Position numbers and translations under genes: made by a program. A stretch of 44,602 nt of DNA from Altibacter sp. (GTDB lineage: Bacteria > Bacteroidota > Bacteroidia > Flavobacteriales > Flavobacteriaceae), in the NCBI RefSeq assembly GCF_019913785.1, contig NZ_JAIOHK010000005.1:1-44602 (forward strand), in the 5' to 3' direction. Below, piece after piece: positions 15,880 through 24,114 of the stretch. Numbering within the stretch: the first letter of the stretch is position 1; each line of letters starts with the position of its first letter. The notes under the pieces are model-generated. The model saw only the letters and a program-made list of their open reading frames with translations. It had not been told where the DNA came from and ran no database searches.

Positions 15880-17736
15880 TTATGCTCCGGTCGAATGGGG
15901 CAATTGTATTTTAAAACAGGTTCTTTGTTGGTATTCGCTTGTTATCTCAATCTTCCCATTTAGATCGTCCACTATATTTTTTACTAGATAAAGGCCTATC
16001 CCAACTCCCGGAATTTCTTCATTATCTGCTCTATAGTAGAGATCAAATATTTTATCCAAATGCAGCTCTGAAATCCCCCTGCCATTGTCTTTTATAAGAA
16101 TTTGAACATCCCCTCGAACGGAGGTTACTTCTATCTCCACAACAGGTTGAAAATCGTCTGTTTTGGGTCTACTAAATTTGATTGCGTTTTGAATTAGGTT
16201 TTGAAATAACGACTTCAGTAAATCATGATTATAATAAAGCTCGCCATGAACCATCACCTTCATTTGAAACTTTATAAACTGAAAATTAATTGTTCCGCTT
16301 AGCCCATCAATTATATTGTTAATCATGTTTGAAAAATCCACCGGCTGAAGCTCCTTATTTTTATCAGAAATGATTGCCGCAAGTGCTAGATTGTCGATCA
16401 TGGATTTCCCTTTTTGTAAGGTAATATCCAGCATGGATGTTAATTGGGTGATATTCGGACTTATATCCTCTTGTTTCATAAGATTGATGATTCCTTCGGC
16501 AGAAGAAAAAGGCGCTTTCAAATCATGAGCCGAACGATATAGGAATAATTCCAGATCTCTGGTTTTGTTTTTTAATTTCTGTTCCAAAGATTTGCTTTTA
16601 GAGATATCCAACATCATGGCGCAGAAATATGCATTCTTCCCTTTCTTCCATTTACTCAGGGCAAATTCAACCGGAAATTCTTTTCCATCCTTCTTCAGCC
16701 CTAGCATTTCGATGGTTTCCTGCATCCTGCTTTTTTTGAGTTTATTTGCCGCAGCAATAAGCTCCTTCATACTCGCTTTTCTAAATTGATGTGAGATCAA
16801 CTGTGTTAAATGACACCCTATTATTTCATCTTCCGAATATCCGAAGGCCAGCTCGGCACCTTTGTTCCATTCGGTGATATTTCCTTTATCATCGGCCACC
16901 ACAATTATTCCAACATCTATAGACTTAAAGATGGTGCGATATTTCGCATCGTTATCTCTTAGTTCGTGTTTAATAGTTCGAATGTTTGTGATATCCCTAG
17001 TTGAAATAGTAGCCGATATAATCTCTCCTTCTTTTCCAAAGCTGGGTCCTATTTGGGAGAGTAAAAATCTTTTATTCGCGGAAACTCCATAGTCCATAGT
17101 CTCAAACTGCTGAGGTTTACCACCATTGAAAACCGACATAATGTGTTTCCGCACCAAATCGTGAAATATTGGATTTATATAACCGTATACATAAGTCCCA
17201 ATGAGCTCATCCGCTTGAAGATTACCAATTCCTCGATTTGCAGATAGAATCTTCCCCAATCTACTAATAGAAACTACTAAATTTGGGATACTCTCTATAA
17301 AAGCATTGTGTCTAAATTCGATCTCAGCTATGCTGTTTTTTTCTTCTTGTTCGGAAGTAATGTCTTTGTGAATAGCAACATATTTTTCCACCTGTCCCTT
17401 ACTATTTAAAATTGGCGTGATGGTAGTGTCCAGCCAACAATTTTTATTGCTACTGTCACTGTGATACAGCGTGCCGTTCCAGGTTTTTCCCTTTTTAATG
17501 GTTTTCCACAGCGCTCTGTACATTGGGTTTTTATCACACTCCGATTTTAGCAATCCATTTGTTTCTCCCAATAACTCATGTTCATGATACCCCACTAAAT
17601 CGCAGAAATTTTCATTGGCGTAGGTTATTCTTCCCAGGGTGTCGGTGATCGTAAAAATTACATTTTGCTTAAGCAATTCTAACAAATCTCCATCTTGATT
17701 CTCTGATAATTGCTTTAGTTTAGTTAACTGTATCAT
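15880..17736 (-). CDS. cytoplasmic PAS-sensor histidine kinase
   Basis: 618 aa with no membrane helix. There are three PAS domains (about 20-130, 140-255, 262-382); the first has the S-box ending TPILNSKGQVEKYVAIHKDIT. The dimerisation/phospho-acceptor His is H404 in SAHDLKAPF. The ATPase domain shows the N box NLIQNAIKF (513-521), G1 DNGRG (550-554) and G2 GVGIGLYL (577-584). It should be a soluble kinase for an internal cue such as redox state, a ligand or light. The first 17 bp overlap the upstream STAS-like gene, and the response regulator follows within 3 bp. Confidence 0.93.
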   Translation of the reverse strand: MIQLTKLKQLSENQDGDLLELLKQNVIFTITDTLGRITYANENFCDLVGYHEHELLGETNGLLKSECDKNPMYRALWKTIKKGKTWNGTLYHSDSSNKNCWLDTTITPILNSKGQVEKYVAIHKDITSEQEEKNSIAEIEFRHNAFIESIPNLVVSISRLGKILSANRGIGNLQADELIGTYVYGYINPIFHDLVRKHIMSVFNGGKPQQFETMDYGVSANKRFLLSQIGPSFGKEGEIISATISTRDITNIRTIKHELRDNDAKYRTIFKSIDVGIIVVADDKGNITEWNKGAELAFGYSEDEIIGCHLTQLISHQFRKASMKELIAAANKLKKSRMQETIEMLGLKKDGKEFPVEFALSKWKKGKNAYFCAMMLDISKSKSLEQKLKNKTRDLELFLYRSAHDLKAPFSSAEGIINLMKQEDISPNITQLTSMLDITLQKGKSMIDNLALAAIISDKNKELQPVDFSNMINNIIDGLSGTINFQFIKFQMKVMVHGELYYNHDLLKSLFQNLIQNAIKFSRPKTDDFQPVVEIEVTSVRGDVQILIKDNGRGISELHLDKIFDLYYRADNEEIPGVGIGLYLVKNIVDDLNGKIEITSEYQQRTCFKIQLPHSTGA

Positions 17737-18151
17737 GTTCTTTTTTTGATTCCAAGCAAAACGTGATTGCTTGTTCGAGGTTATTTACTATGACAAAGGG
17801 AGTTAATGGTTCGTATATTCGTTTATAGGAACTAATTAAAAGCTTCATTGCGTTTGTATCCAAAACATATGCTTCAGATATTCTTACTCGTTTTAGCTCC
17901 GGGCTATTGGCAAATAGTTTAGCGGCATGAATGGTATAGGTTCCTGTAGTCTTTCTCACATCAATCAAAAAAGGAGTGGGATTGCCATTGCACAATGCGG
18001 TCATGGCCTGGATGTAAAGATGGACAATCTCTTCGTGAAGTCGTTGACACATATCTGTATTAAAGAATTCGCAAAACAAGATACCTTTATCCATTTTGAA
18101 TTTTGCCTTTTCAAAAAGTATACTATTGTCCGACATGATTGACATTTTCAT
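17720..18151 (-). CDS. small STAS/SpoIIAA-like (DUF7793-like) protein
   Basis: 143 aa, no signal peptide. The alternating strand/helix pattern (PFLIDVRKTTGTYTIHAAKLF, RISEAYVLDTNAMKLLISSY, TPFVIVNNLEQAITFCLE) resembles SpoIIAA/STAS-fold proteins and, as I recall, the DUF7793 family seen next to PAS kinases in Flavobacteriia. It overlaps the kinase gene by 17 bp and is first in the operon, so it may bind and tune the kinase. Alternative in-frame ATGs at 18145 and 18136 exist. Upstream lie two dyads and two imperfect -24/-12-like sequences. Confidence 0.7.
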   Translation of the reverse strand: MKMSIMSDNSILFEKAKFKMDKGILFCEFFNTDMCQRLHEEIVHLYIQAMTALCNGNPTPFLIDVRKTTGTYTIHAAKLFANSPELKRVRISEAYVLDTNAMKLLISSYKRIYEPLTPFVIVNNLEQAITFCLESKKEHDTVN

Positions 18152-18161
18152 AAAATAGATT

Positions 18162-18200
18162 AGCCAATTCCCATGCCATAGAAGCTAAAAGGCGTGCCAA
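18162..18200 (-). promoter_or_regulatory. two imperfect sigma-54 (-24/-12)-like sequences
   Basis: On the minus strand TTGGCACGCCTTTTAGCT (18200-18183) has a perfect -24 element, but its GC lies one base too far (11 instead of 10). ATGGCATGGGAATTGGCT (18179-18162) has correct spacing, but GG where -12 needs GC. Either could be a weak promoter for the STAS-kinase operon; neither is a full match. Confidence 0.35.
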
Positions 18201-18263
18201 AACCGCTAATAGACTGTATTAGTGCGCTTTAAAAAAAGGGTGGAATTTTCTGTATGCTTGCAA

Positions 18264-18322
18264 GTCCACGGAATAGCGTGGACAAAAATTAGAACTAGTG
18301 TATTTTAACGGAATAACGTGAA
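18264..18322. promoter_or_regulatory. two phased dyads, candidate activator-binding sites
   Basis: GTCCACG-GAATAG-CGTGGAC (18264-18283) is a perfect 7-bp dyad, and ACG-GAATAA-CGT (18308-18319) repeats its core. The centres are 40 bp apart, close to four helical turns, on the same face of DNA. They sit between the sigma-54 activator stop and the next operon, about 75-140 bp upstream of the -24-like sequences, where enhancer sites are expected. The first dyad could instead be a factor-independent terminator, because the minus strand has no T-run directly after it this is less likely. Confidence 0.6.
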
Positions 18323-18323
18323 T

Positions 18324-20588
18324 TTAATCGGGTCTTTGGATGTCTAATTTCTTCATCCTGTCGCGTAGCGTACTTGGTTTAATTTTTAATAATTGCGCAG
18401 CACCTTGTTTGCCGTCAATTTTCCAATTACAAGTATCCAACACTTTGATAATATGAATTCGCTGTACCTCATCAAGCGATAAATTCGAATTGGTAATTGA
18501 TCTATTGGTGTTTTGTTGTGATATTTCGAAGTCGGGCAATTGTAAATATTCATTATTGGAGAGGATCACAGCTCTTTCTATAAGATTTTCCAATTCTCTT
18601 ATATTTCCCGGCCAGTTGTACTGCTGCATTTGACTCATGGCGGCGTCTGAAATGAATTTAATATCCTTACGATATATTTTTCCGAATTTATTTACGAAGT
18701 GCTCGATGAGTAGCGGGATATCCTCTCGCCTTTTTCGCAAAGGAGGCACTGTAATAGGAAATACATTAAGACGGAAATATAGATCTTCTCTGAAGCGTTT
18801 TTTTTCAATTTCCTTTTTAAGATTTCTATTGGTCGCTGCAATTATCCTTACGTCCAATTTTCGAGTTATGTTCTCTCCAATTTTCTCAATTTCTCCTTCT
18901 TGCAAAAATCGCAATAATTTGGGTTGCATGGAAAGTGGCAATTCTCCTATCTCATCTAAAAACAAGGTTCCTCCATGAGCCAGTTCAACTTTCCCAATCT
19001 TATCCTGTACTGCTCCGGTAAAGGATCCTCTTTTATGACCAAATAATTCGCTTTCAATCAACTCTTTTGGGATCGCAGCACAATTTACCTTTATCAAGGG
19101 TTTATCTTTTCTTGTGCTTATTTTATGAACCGCGCGAGCCAATAATTCTTTTCCAGTACCCGAATCGCCTAAAAGCAACACACTCGCATTTGTAGGAGCT
19201 ACTTTTTCCACGTCGGTCAGTACCTGCCCAAAGACAGCACTCCCATACACCATTTCTTCAAAATTAAACACCAAATCCAGCTCGTCTCTAAGATAAATGT
19301 TCTCGTTTTGCAATTGGTTTTTTAATTCATCTAATTCAGCTACAGTACTAGTTAGGGCTTTGTTAAGTGACATTAACTTCTTTTCGGCTATTTTTCGCTC
19401 TGTTATATCCCGAATTGTTGCCATAATAGCAATCGCACTTCCTTTTTTATCAATTATTTGAGACGATATGATTTGCACAGGAAAACACTCTCCATTTTTC
19501 CGTTTATATATAGTTTCGTAAGTGTCGTGAAATTCTTCCTTTAACAATTTCCCATAATGTTCAATACAGGTATCGTAACACTCGGGTGCCCAAAATAGAA
19601 AAGGAGCTGTAGTTGTGAGTAACTCTTCTTCGGTATAGCCGGTCATTCTACAAAAGGATGGGTTTACACTGGTAAGCTTGCCTTCATCTATTGAAACAAC
19701 TAAAAGTCCTTCCTGCATCGATGCCAATACATTTTCTGAAAATTCCTTTGCCGCTATGATATCTTCTTCTGCCTTTATACGGATAGAGATATCAATAAAG
19801 GTAGAAAAATAGGCAATTACCTCTCCAGCATTGTCTTTAAGTGAAGCTGTGGATAGCGATGTAGGAAAGCGCTCCCCGTTTTTTCGCATAAAGGTTAGCG
19901 TATGTCTGGTTTGTTTTCCACTTGTAGTCTCTTTAAAAGCTGCTTCAATCTCGGCATACGATTCGGGTGGCCAATACGGACGAGGTCTGTTTGAACCAAC
20001 AATTTCTTCCCTTTTAAATCCTGTCATTTCACAAAATGCAGGGTTTACTTCAATAAGTTCTCCTTTCTTGTTTATTACAGCCAATCCTTCATGTAAAGAA
20101 GCCAATACGTTTTGAGAAAATTCCTTTTCTGTTTTTAATAATGCTTGAGATTTTTTAAGTTCGGTTATATCCAAGATTTCGCTCAATACATAATCATTCT
20201 CATCCAGCGTAATCTTATCAAAGGAAAGTATGACTTCTTTCACACTACCGGCTTTATCAAAAATTTCGGCCTCATAGGATTTTAATTTTCCACTATTGTC
20301 AAGTTGCTTTCTAATATGCTTGCGTTCTTTGACCTTAATAATTTTTAAATCGTCAGCAGTACGTCCAACAATTTCATTCTGGCTAAAACCGGTAAGCTGC
20401 TCCCAAGCTTCATTAACGGCTATGAATTTTTTTGTGGTAAAATGAGATAGTGCTTTGGGTATTGAGCTTCTGTAGAATACAACTTCAAACCCTTTGTCCG
20501 CTTCAAGAAATGTTATTAAATCATGGTGTGTGTTTTCGACACCAACTTTTGTAATTTCCTGTATCAACTTTCCTTTCCTCGTTCCCAT
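18324..20588 (-). CDS. sigma-54-dependent transcriptional activator with three PAS domains
   Basis: 754 aa. Three PAS domains (about 30-143, 155-270, 283-400) are followed by a short coiled coil (400-435) and the AAA+ sigma-54 domain. Visible motifs are Walker A GDSGTGKE (474-481), the loop GSFTGA (521-526) in place of the usual GAFTGA, Walker B TLFLDEIGEL (541-550), and REDLYFRLNVFP. A Fis-type HTH ends the protein (about 707-748, GAAQLLKIKPSTLRDRMKKL). There is no REC domain, so control comes through PAS sensing. It lies directly upstream of, and in line with, the STAS-kinase-receiver operon and is its likely regulator. Confidence 0.93.
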   Translation of the reverse strand: MGTRKGKLIQEITKVGVENTHHDLITFLEADKGFEVVFYRSSIPKALSHFTTKKFIAVNEAWEQLTGFSQNEIVGRTADDLKIIKVKERKHIRKQLDNSGKLKSYEAEIFDKAGSVKEVILSFDKITLDENDYVLSEILDITELKKSQALLKTEKEFSQNVLASLHEGLAVINKKGELIEVNPAFCEMTGFKREEIVGSNRPRPYWPPESYAEIEAAFKETTSGKQTRHTLTFMRKNGERFPTSLSTASLKDNAGEVIAYFSTFIDISIRIKAEEDIIAAKEFSENVLASMQEGLLVVSIDEGKLTSVNPSFCRMTGYTEEELLTTTAPFLFWAPECYDTCIEHYGKLLKEEFHDTYETIYKRKNGECFPVQIISSQIIDKKGSAIAIMATIRDITERKIAEKKLMSLNKALTSTVAELDELKNQLQNENIYLRDELDLVFNFEEMVYGSAVFGQVLTDVEKVAPTNASVLLLGDSGTGKELLARAVHKISTRKDKPLIKVNCAAIPKELIESELFGHKRGSFTGAVQDKIGKVELAHGGTLFLDEIGELPLSMQPKLLRFLQEGEIEKIGENITRKLDVRIIAATNRNLKKEIEKKRFREDLYFRLNVFPITVPPLRKRREDIPLLIEHFVNKFGKIYRKDIKFISDAAMSQMQQYNWPGNIRELENLIERAVILSNNEYLQLPDFEISQQNTNRSITNSNLSLDEVQRIHIIKVLDTCNWKIDGKQGAAQLLKIKPSTLRDRMKKLDIQRPD

Positions 20589-20897
20589 ATAATTTCAAAT
20601 AGGCAATAAAAAATTTCCAACCTCTTAACAAGTAAAAGGCATATCGTACATATAAAAATTAATGTTTTGCTATTCTAAAATAGCCTAAACGGGGAGTTAG
20701 TTGTGCTGACAAAGATATCGTTTTTCATAGTGAATAACACAGTTTGTCGGTAAAAATGTAAAATTAATCCGATAAAATGTGCTTGTTTTTATATTGAAAG
20801 TGAGCACATCTCTTAAGACTGTAAATAGTAGCAGCTAGCATTATTGCTTAATAAGAAAACACTTTTTATAGTATCTTAGTAATACGATTCACGGTTT
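20589..20897. other. 309-bp divergent intergenic region
   Basis: AT-rich gap between the activator (minus) and the methyltransferase (plus). It contains TATCTTTG on the minus strand (20717-20710), a match to the Bacteroidota -7 box TAnnTTTG about 120 bp before the activator start. It also contains a small inverted repeat GCTATT-CTAA-AATAGC (20669-20684). No coding potential is seen. Confidence 0.5.
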
Positions 20898-21584
20898 ATG
20901 AAAATAAAAGATACCATAGCAAACGAGTTTAATGAATTCTCTAATAATTATACGCATGATATGATTGCGTGTGTCCCCCATTATTTAGTTTTATTATCCT
21001 CCATGACACAGGGGCTATCTCCCAATTTCAATCCAAAAACCATTTTGGATCTGGGATGTGGCAATGGTAATGTAACCTCACTACTAACAGAGACTTTTCC
21101 AGATTCCAAATACACCTTATTGGATGCTTCCCCGGAAATGATCGCATTGTGTAAACAGCGGTTCAAGGAATATCAAATGGTCTATGCAACTGCCTATTTT
21201 AACGATTTTCAATTTTCTGTTGAAACCTATGACCTAATTACGGCCGGGTTTAGTTTACACCATTGCGATTTAGCAGAAAAAAAACAACTTTTTAAGAAGA
21301 TATACACCGCACTAAAACCGGGAGGTGTTTTTGCTTATACCGACTTAATGATCGACAAGAACACCGCAGAGCACAGCGCTTTTTTAAAACGCTGGGAAGC
21401 GTTTGTGCTTACTAATTTTCCCGACGGCGAAAAGTGGGAGTGGCTCGTGGAACATTATACCGAGTTTGATAAACCGGACGATTTAAAAAAACAATTGCAG
21501 TGGTTACGTGATGTTGGTTTTGAAAATATCATCCCAACTGTAAAAGATGATTATTGGGTACATATAAGGGCGATCAAAACCTAA
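20898..21584 (+). CDS. class I SAM-dependent methyltransferase
   Basis: 228 aa. The SAM-binding motif I is TILDLGCGNGNVTSLL (48-63); motif II reads YTLLDASPEMIALCK, and the later DLITAGFSLHHCDLAEKKQLFKKIYTALKPGGVFAYTD is typical of Methyltransf_25-type enzymes. It is cytoplasmic; the methyl acceptor cannot be told. It stands alone and converges with the phosphatase gene with 16 bp between the stops. Confidence 0.88.
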   Translation: MKIKDTIANEFNEFSNNYTHDMIACVPHYLVLLSSMTQGLSPNFNPKTILDLGCGNGNVTSLLTETFPDSKYTLLDASPEMIALCKQRFKEYQMVYATAYFNDFQFSVETYDLITAGFSLHHCDLAEKKQLFKKIYTALKPGGVFAYTDLMIDKNTAEHSAFLKRWEAFVLTNFPDGEKWEWLVEHYTEFDKPDDLKKQLQWLRDVGFENIIPTVKDDYWVHIRAIKT

Positions 21585-21600
21585 TATAAACCTGTATACG

Positions 21601-22674
21601 TTATTTGGAGGTAGTTGCTTTTCGAAATCTCTTTTTCTTTCCCTCCAGGGTCAATCGAAACGCTTTGTTTTTCTTTATGAACAAAAGCTCCCCGTATTTG
21701 CCGTATTTTATACTAGAATCTACACCGTATATCTTTTCATCATATAATTGAACTACTTCTTCGTTCGAACAATGGCCAACAACGATATGTTCCGAATTGA
21801 TTTGTTTTAAAATATCTGAAATGGCTGCATTACTTAAATTATCATCAAAATAGCCGCGATACCAAATCAAACTGTCCGATCCGTAATAGATTGAATAGAA
21901 ATCGGTAGATTTTAACCCGGCCTTACTAACATCAATCGAAGCTCTCATGATCTCATTGATCTTTTCTATTTCAAATTCGTTATGACTTAAAAATGCTTCG
22001 GAAATACCACCGTGTACAAAGACGGTATTGTTTATTTTAACAAGTGTTGGTTTAGAACGCAGCCAGCGGCCAATAACCGTATTGTTGTCGTAAAATGAAA
22101 CATAGCCCATTTCCAACAGGGCACTGGTCATTCTGTATTTTTTATGAATATACCGAAGATCATTATGCAGTACCATATACTCGTGATTTCCTAGTAAGAA
22201 ATGCACCCTTCCACCTTGTGTCTTTGCCTGTTGTTCGAGTTTATAGATAAACCACAATAATTCGTTTACCTTTTCTCCGCGGTCGAAAACATCACCTACA
22301 ATCACCAAATGATTTTGACCAAAATTCCACGCTAAATTTTCATCAATTATTTGGTTCTTTTGAAGTAATTCGATCGCTAGATCGTATTGTCCATGAATAT
22401 CGCTCAAGGCAACAATATGCTTAACATCGGTAAAAACAGTCTCCTCCGGTTTGAATAGGGTGTCGTAAGTATTTGCAGCCAAGTGTCTGGTTAAAATTTC
22501 ACCTTTTACTATTGTTTTTTCAATTAATTCAGCGTTTTCTATAAACACATAGGGGCCGTCGTTTATTTCCAAAAAGGGATTGGCAATACTATCGACAGTG
22601 GTTTCAATATCCTGACTACAAACATTGAATATTACAAATAAGGAAAGTAGGAATGAATAAAAATAGGTATGCAT
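21601..22674 (-). CDS. secreted calcineurin-like metallophosphoesterase
   Basis: 357 aa from the ATG at 22672-22674, chosen because it gives MHTYFYSFLLSLFVIFNVCSQ, a good signal peptide; an ATG five codons upstream is possible. The dimetal motifs are clear: ALSDIHG (about 89-95), VGDVFDRG (126-133) and LLGNHEYM (160-167), with a later FVHGGI. This motif order matches PPP-type Ser/Thr phosphatase-like enzymes exported by some marine bacteria. It may act on phosphoproteins or phosphate esters in the periplasm. It is divergent from the CotH-like gene. Confidence 0.85.
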   Translation of the reverse strand: MHTYFYSFLLSLFVIFNVCSQDIETTVDSIANPFLEINDGPYVFIENAELIEKTIVKGEILTRHLAANTYDTLFKPEETVFTDVKHIVALSDIHGQYDLAIELLQKNQIIDENLAWNFGQNHLVIVGDVFDRGEKVNELLWFIYKLEQQAKTQGGRVHFLLGNHEYMVLHNDLRYIHKKYRMTSALLEMGYVSFYDNNTVIGRWLRSKPTLVKINNTVFVHGGISEAFLSHNEFEIEKINEIMRASIDVSKAGLKSTDFYSIYYGSDSLIWYRGYFDDNLSNAAISDILKQINSEHIVVGHCSNEEVVQLYDEKIYGVDSSIKYGKYGELLFIKKNKAFRLTLEGKKKRFRKATTSK

Positions 22675-22816
22675 GGAAGATGAATTCACTGATTTGTTTT
22701 CAAGCAGTCGGTTTTAATTGGCAATTCTTACGAATAAAGTTTCAGTATATATTTCGAGAAAGAAACAAAGATCTTTATTCAAAAACAAACTACCAATACA
22801 ACTACCATTTATGTGT

Positions 22817-22824
22817 TATATTTG
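22817..22824 (+). promoter_or_regulatory. TAnnTTTG -7 box
   Basis: TATATTTG fits the Bacteroidota -7 consensus TAnnTTTG and ends 20 bp before the proposed ATG of the CotH-like gene. No convincing TTG is seen 19 bp upstream. Confidence 0.5.
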
Positions 22825-22844
22825 ATATGCGCCGTTTAAATATA

Positions 22845-23906
22845 ATGAAAAAGGAAGTCATACATCTATCGCTAACGTTACTTTTACTACTGGGTCACAA
22901 TTCGTATGCCCAAGAGGTTACTAAAACGGCCCTAGATGAAAAAACAACTGAACTTTTTAAAAACTCACAGATACTTCCCATTCAATTAAATTATTCCAAT
23001 AAGCACATAAAGCGAAACACCAATGATAGCACCTATGTGAGCTCAGAACTTAGCTATAAATTAGATGATGGCTCTTGGAAAACATTAAAGATGAAGATAA
23101 GGGCGCGAGGTAATAACCGACTCAAGAACTGTTATTTTGCACCTCTCAAGATTAAGCTAAAAAAGAAGGAAGTTGCGGGAACTCTTTTTGAAGGACATAA
23201 AAAGTTGAAATTAGTCCTCCCCTGTTTGAGACAAGAAGACAACAATGACAATATCCTCAAAGAATATTTGGCGTATAAATTGTACGAAGTTATCTCTCCC
23301 TATCACTATAAAACCAGATTGGTCACAATCGATTATACCGATCAAAATGGAAACAGGGAAAAGGAGCATACCCTTTTGGGTATTCTTATTGAAGATTTAG
23401 ACAATATAGCAGCGAGGCACAATGGCGCCATCATAGAAAGGTCGTTACATCCCTTGACGATGGACGATCTATGTGCTGCACAAAATGATTTTTTTCAATA
23501 TATGATTGGGAATACAGATTATTCCACCGCGTATCAACACAACCAGAAGCTTTTATTTATAGATAAAAAGATTATTCCTGTGCCTTATGATTTTGACATG
23601 TCCGGACTTGTGGATGCCAGTTATGCAACTGTTCCTACCATTGAGGATACATCCTTACATATAACGAGCGTCACGCAAAGATTGTTTAGAGGGTTTCAAC
23701 GAGAGCTCTCCATATTCTATAAACTCAGGGAAAGTTTTTTGGGTAAAAAAACCGAAATGTTGGATGTTATGGATAGGCTAGAAGTACATTTTGATAATTC
23801 AAAAGAATTCACAACTGCCCGAGATTATATGTTAAGCTTTTTTGAAGTGCTGCAGGATTCAGAAAAATTCAAATCAGAAATTCTTCAAAAGGCGAGAATT
23901 AAATAA
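22845..23906 (+). CDS. secreted CotH-kinase-like protein (tentative)
   Basis: 353 aa from the ATG at 22845, chosen because it gives the signal peptide MKKEVIHLSLTLLLLLGHNSYAQ and follows a -7 box; the long upstream extension in this frame overlaps the phosphatase gene and looks spurious. The pattern MKIRARGNNRLKNCYFAPLKIKL (CotH-like RGR/GN segment), LKLVLPC, then FFQYMIGNTDYS and IPVPYDFDMSGLVD recalls CotH-type secreted protein kinases. The Asp pair in the last motif would be catalytic. The neighbouring phosphatase gene, with its start only 170 bp away, could reverse its action; that link is speculative. Confidence 0.6.
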   Translation: MKKEVIHLSLTLLLLLGHNSYAQEVTKTALDEKTTELFKNSQILPIQLNYSNKHIKRNTNDSTYVSSELSYKLDDGSWKTLKMKIRARGNNRLKNCYFAPLKIKLKKKEVAGTLFEGHKKLKLVLPCLRQEDNNDNILKEYLAYKLYEVISPYHYKTRLVTIDYTDQNGNREKEHTLLGILIEDLDNIAARHNGAIIERSLHPLTMDDLCAAQNDFFQYMIGNTDYSTAYQHNQKLLFIDKKIIPVPYDFDMSGLVDASYATVPTIEDTSLHITSVTQRLFRGFQRELSIFYKLRESFLGKKTEMLDVMDRLEVHFDNSKEFTTARDYMLSFFEVLQDSEKFKSEILQKARIK

Positions 23907-24009
23907 TTTTTACGGTATAATAAGTTCAAATTTACCCTTCTTCTTCAGTATAAAATTCCTACTTTTTTATATTTCAATTCTTACATTTTTATATTCATTT
24001 TAACAATTA

Positions 24010-24039
24010 TTCGATATACTACGTAATATATTCGATATA
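24010..24039. promoter_or_regulatory. direct repeat of TTCGATATA, 21-bp period
   Basis: TTCGATATA occurs at 24010-24018 and 24031-24039, two helical turns apart, in the 208-bp AT-rich gap before the three-gene cluster. It is a plausible binding site for a regulator of that cluster. Nothing else is recognised in the gap apart from the -7 box. Confidence 0.45.
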
Positions 24040-24086
24040 ATGCAATTCACAACACACTATTTAACAGTTAGTTACACAAATTAGGC

Positions 24087-24094
24087 TATCTTTG
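24087..24094 (+). promoter_or_regulatory. TAnnTTTG -7 box for the three-gene secreted-protein operon
   Basis: TATCTTTG matches the TAnnTTTG consensus and ends 20 bp before the ATG at 24115. The -33 TTG is poorly matched. Confidence 0.55.
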
Positions 24095-24114
24095 TAGTAC
24101 CCAAATTAATACTT

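Noticed and set aside
22653-22844. N-terminal extension of the CotH-like protein
   Set aside because: It overlaps the phosphatase start, hides a good signal peptide and includes the -7 box.
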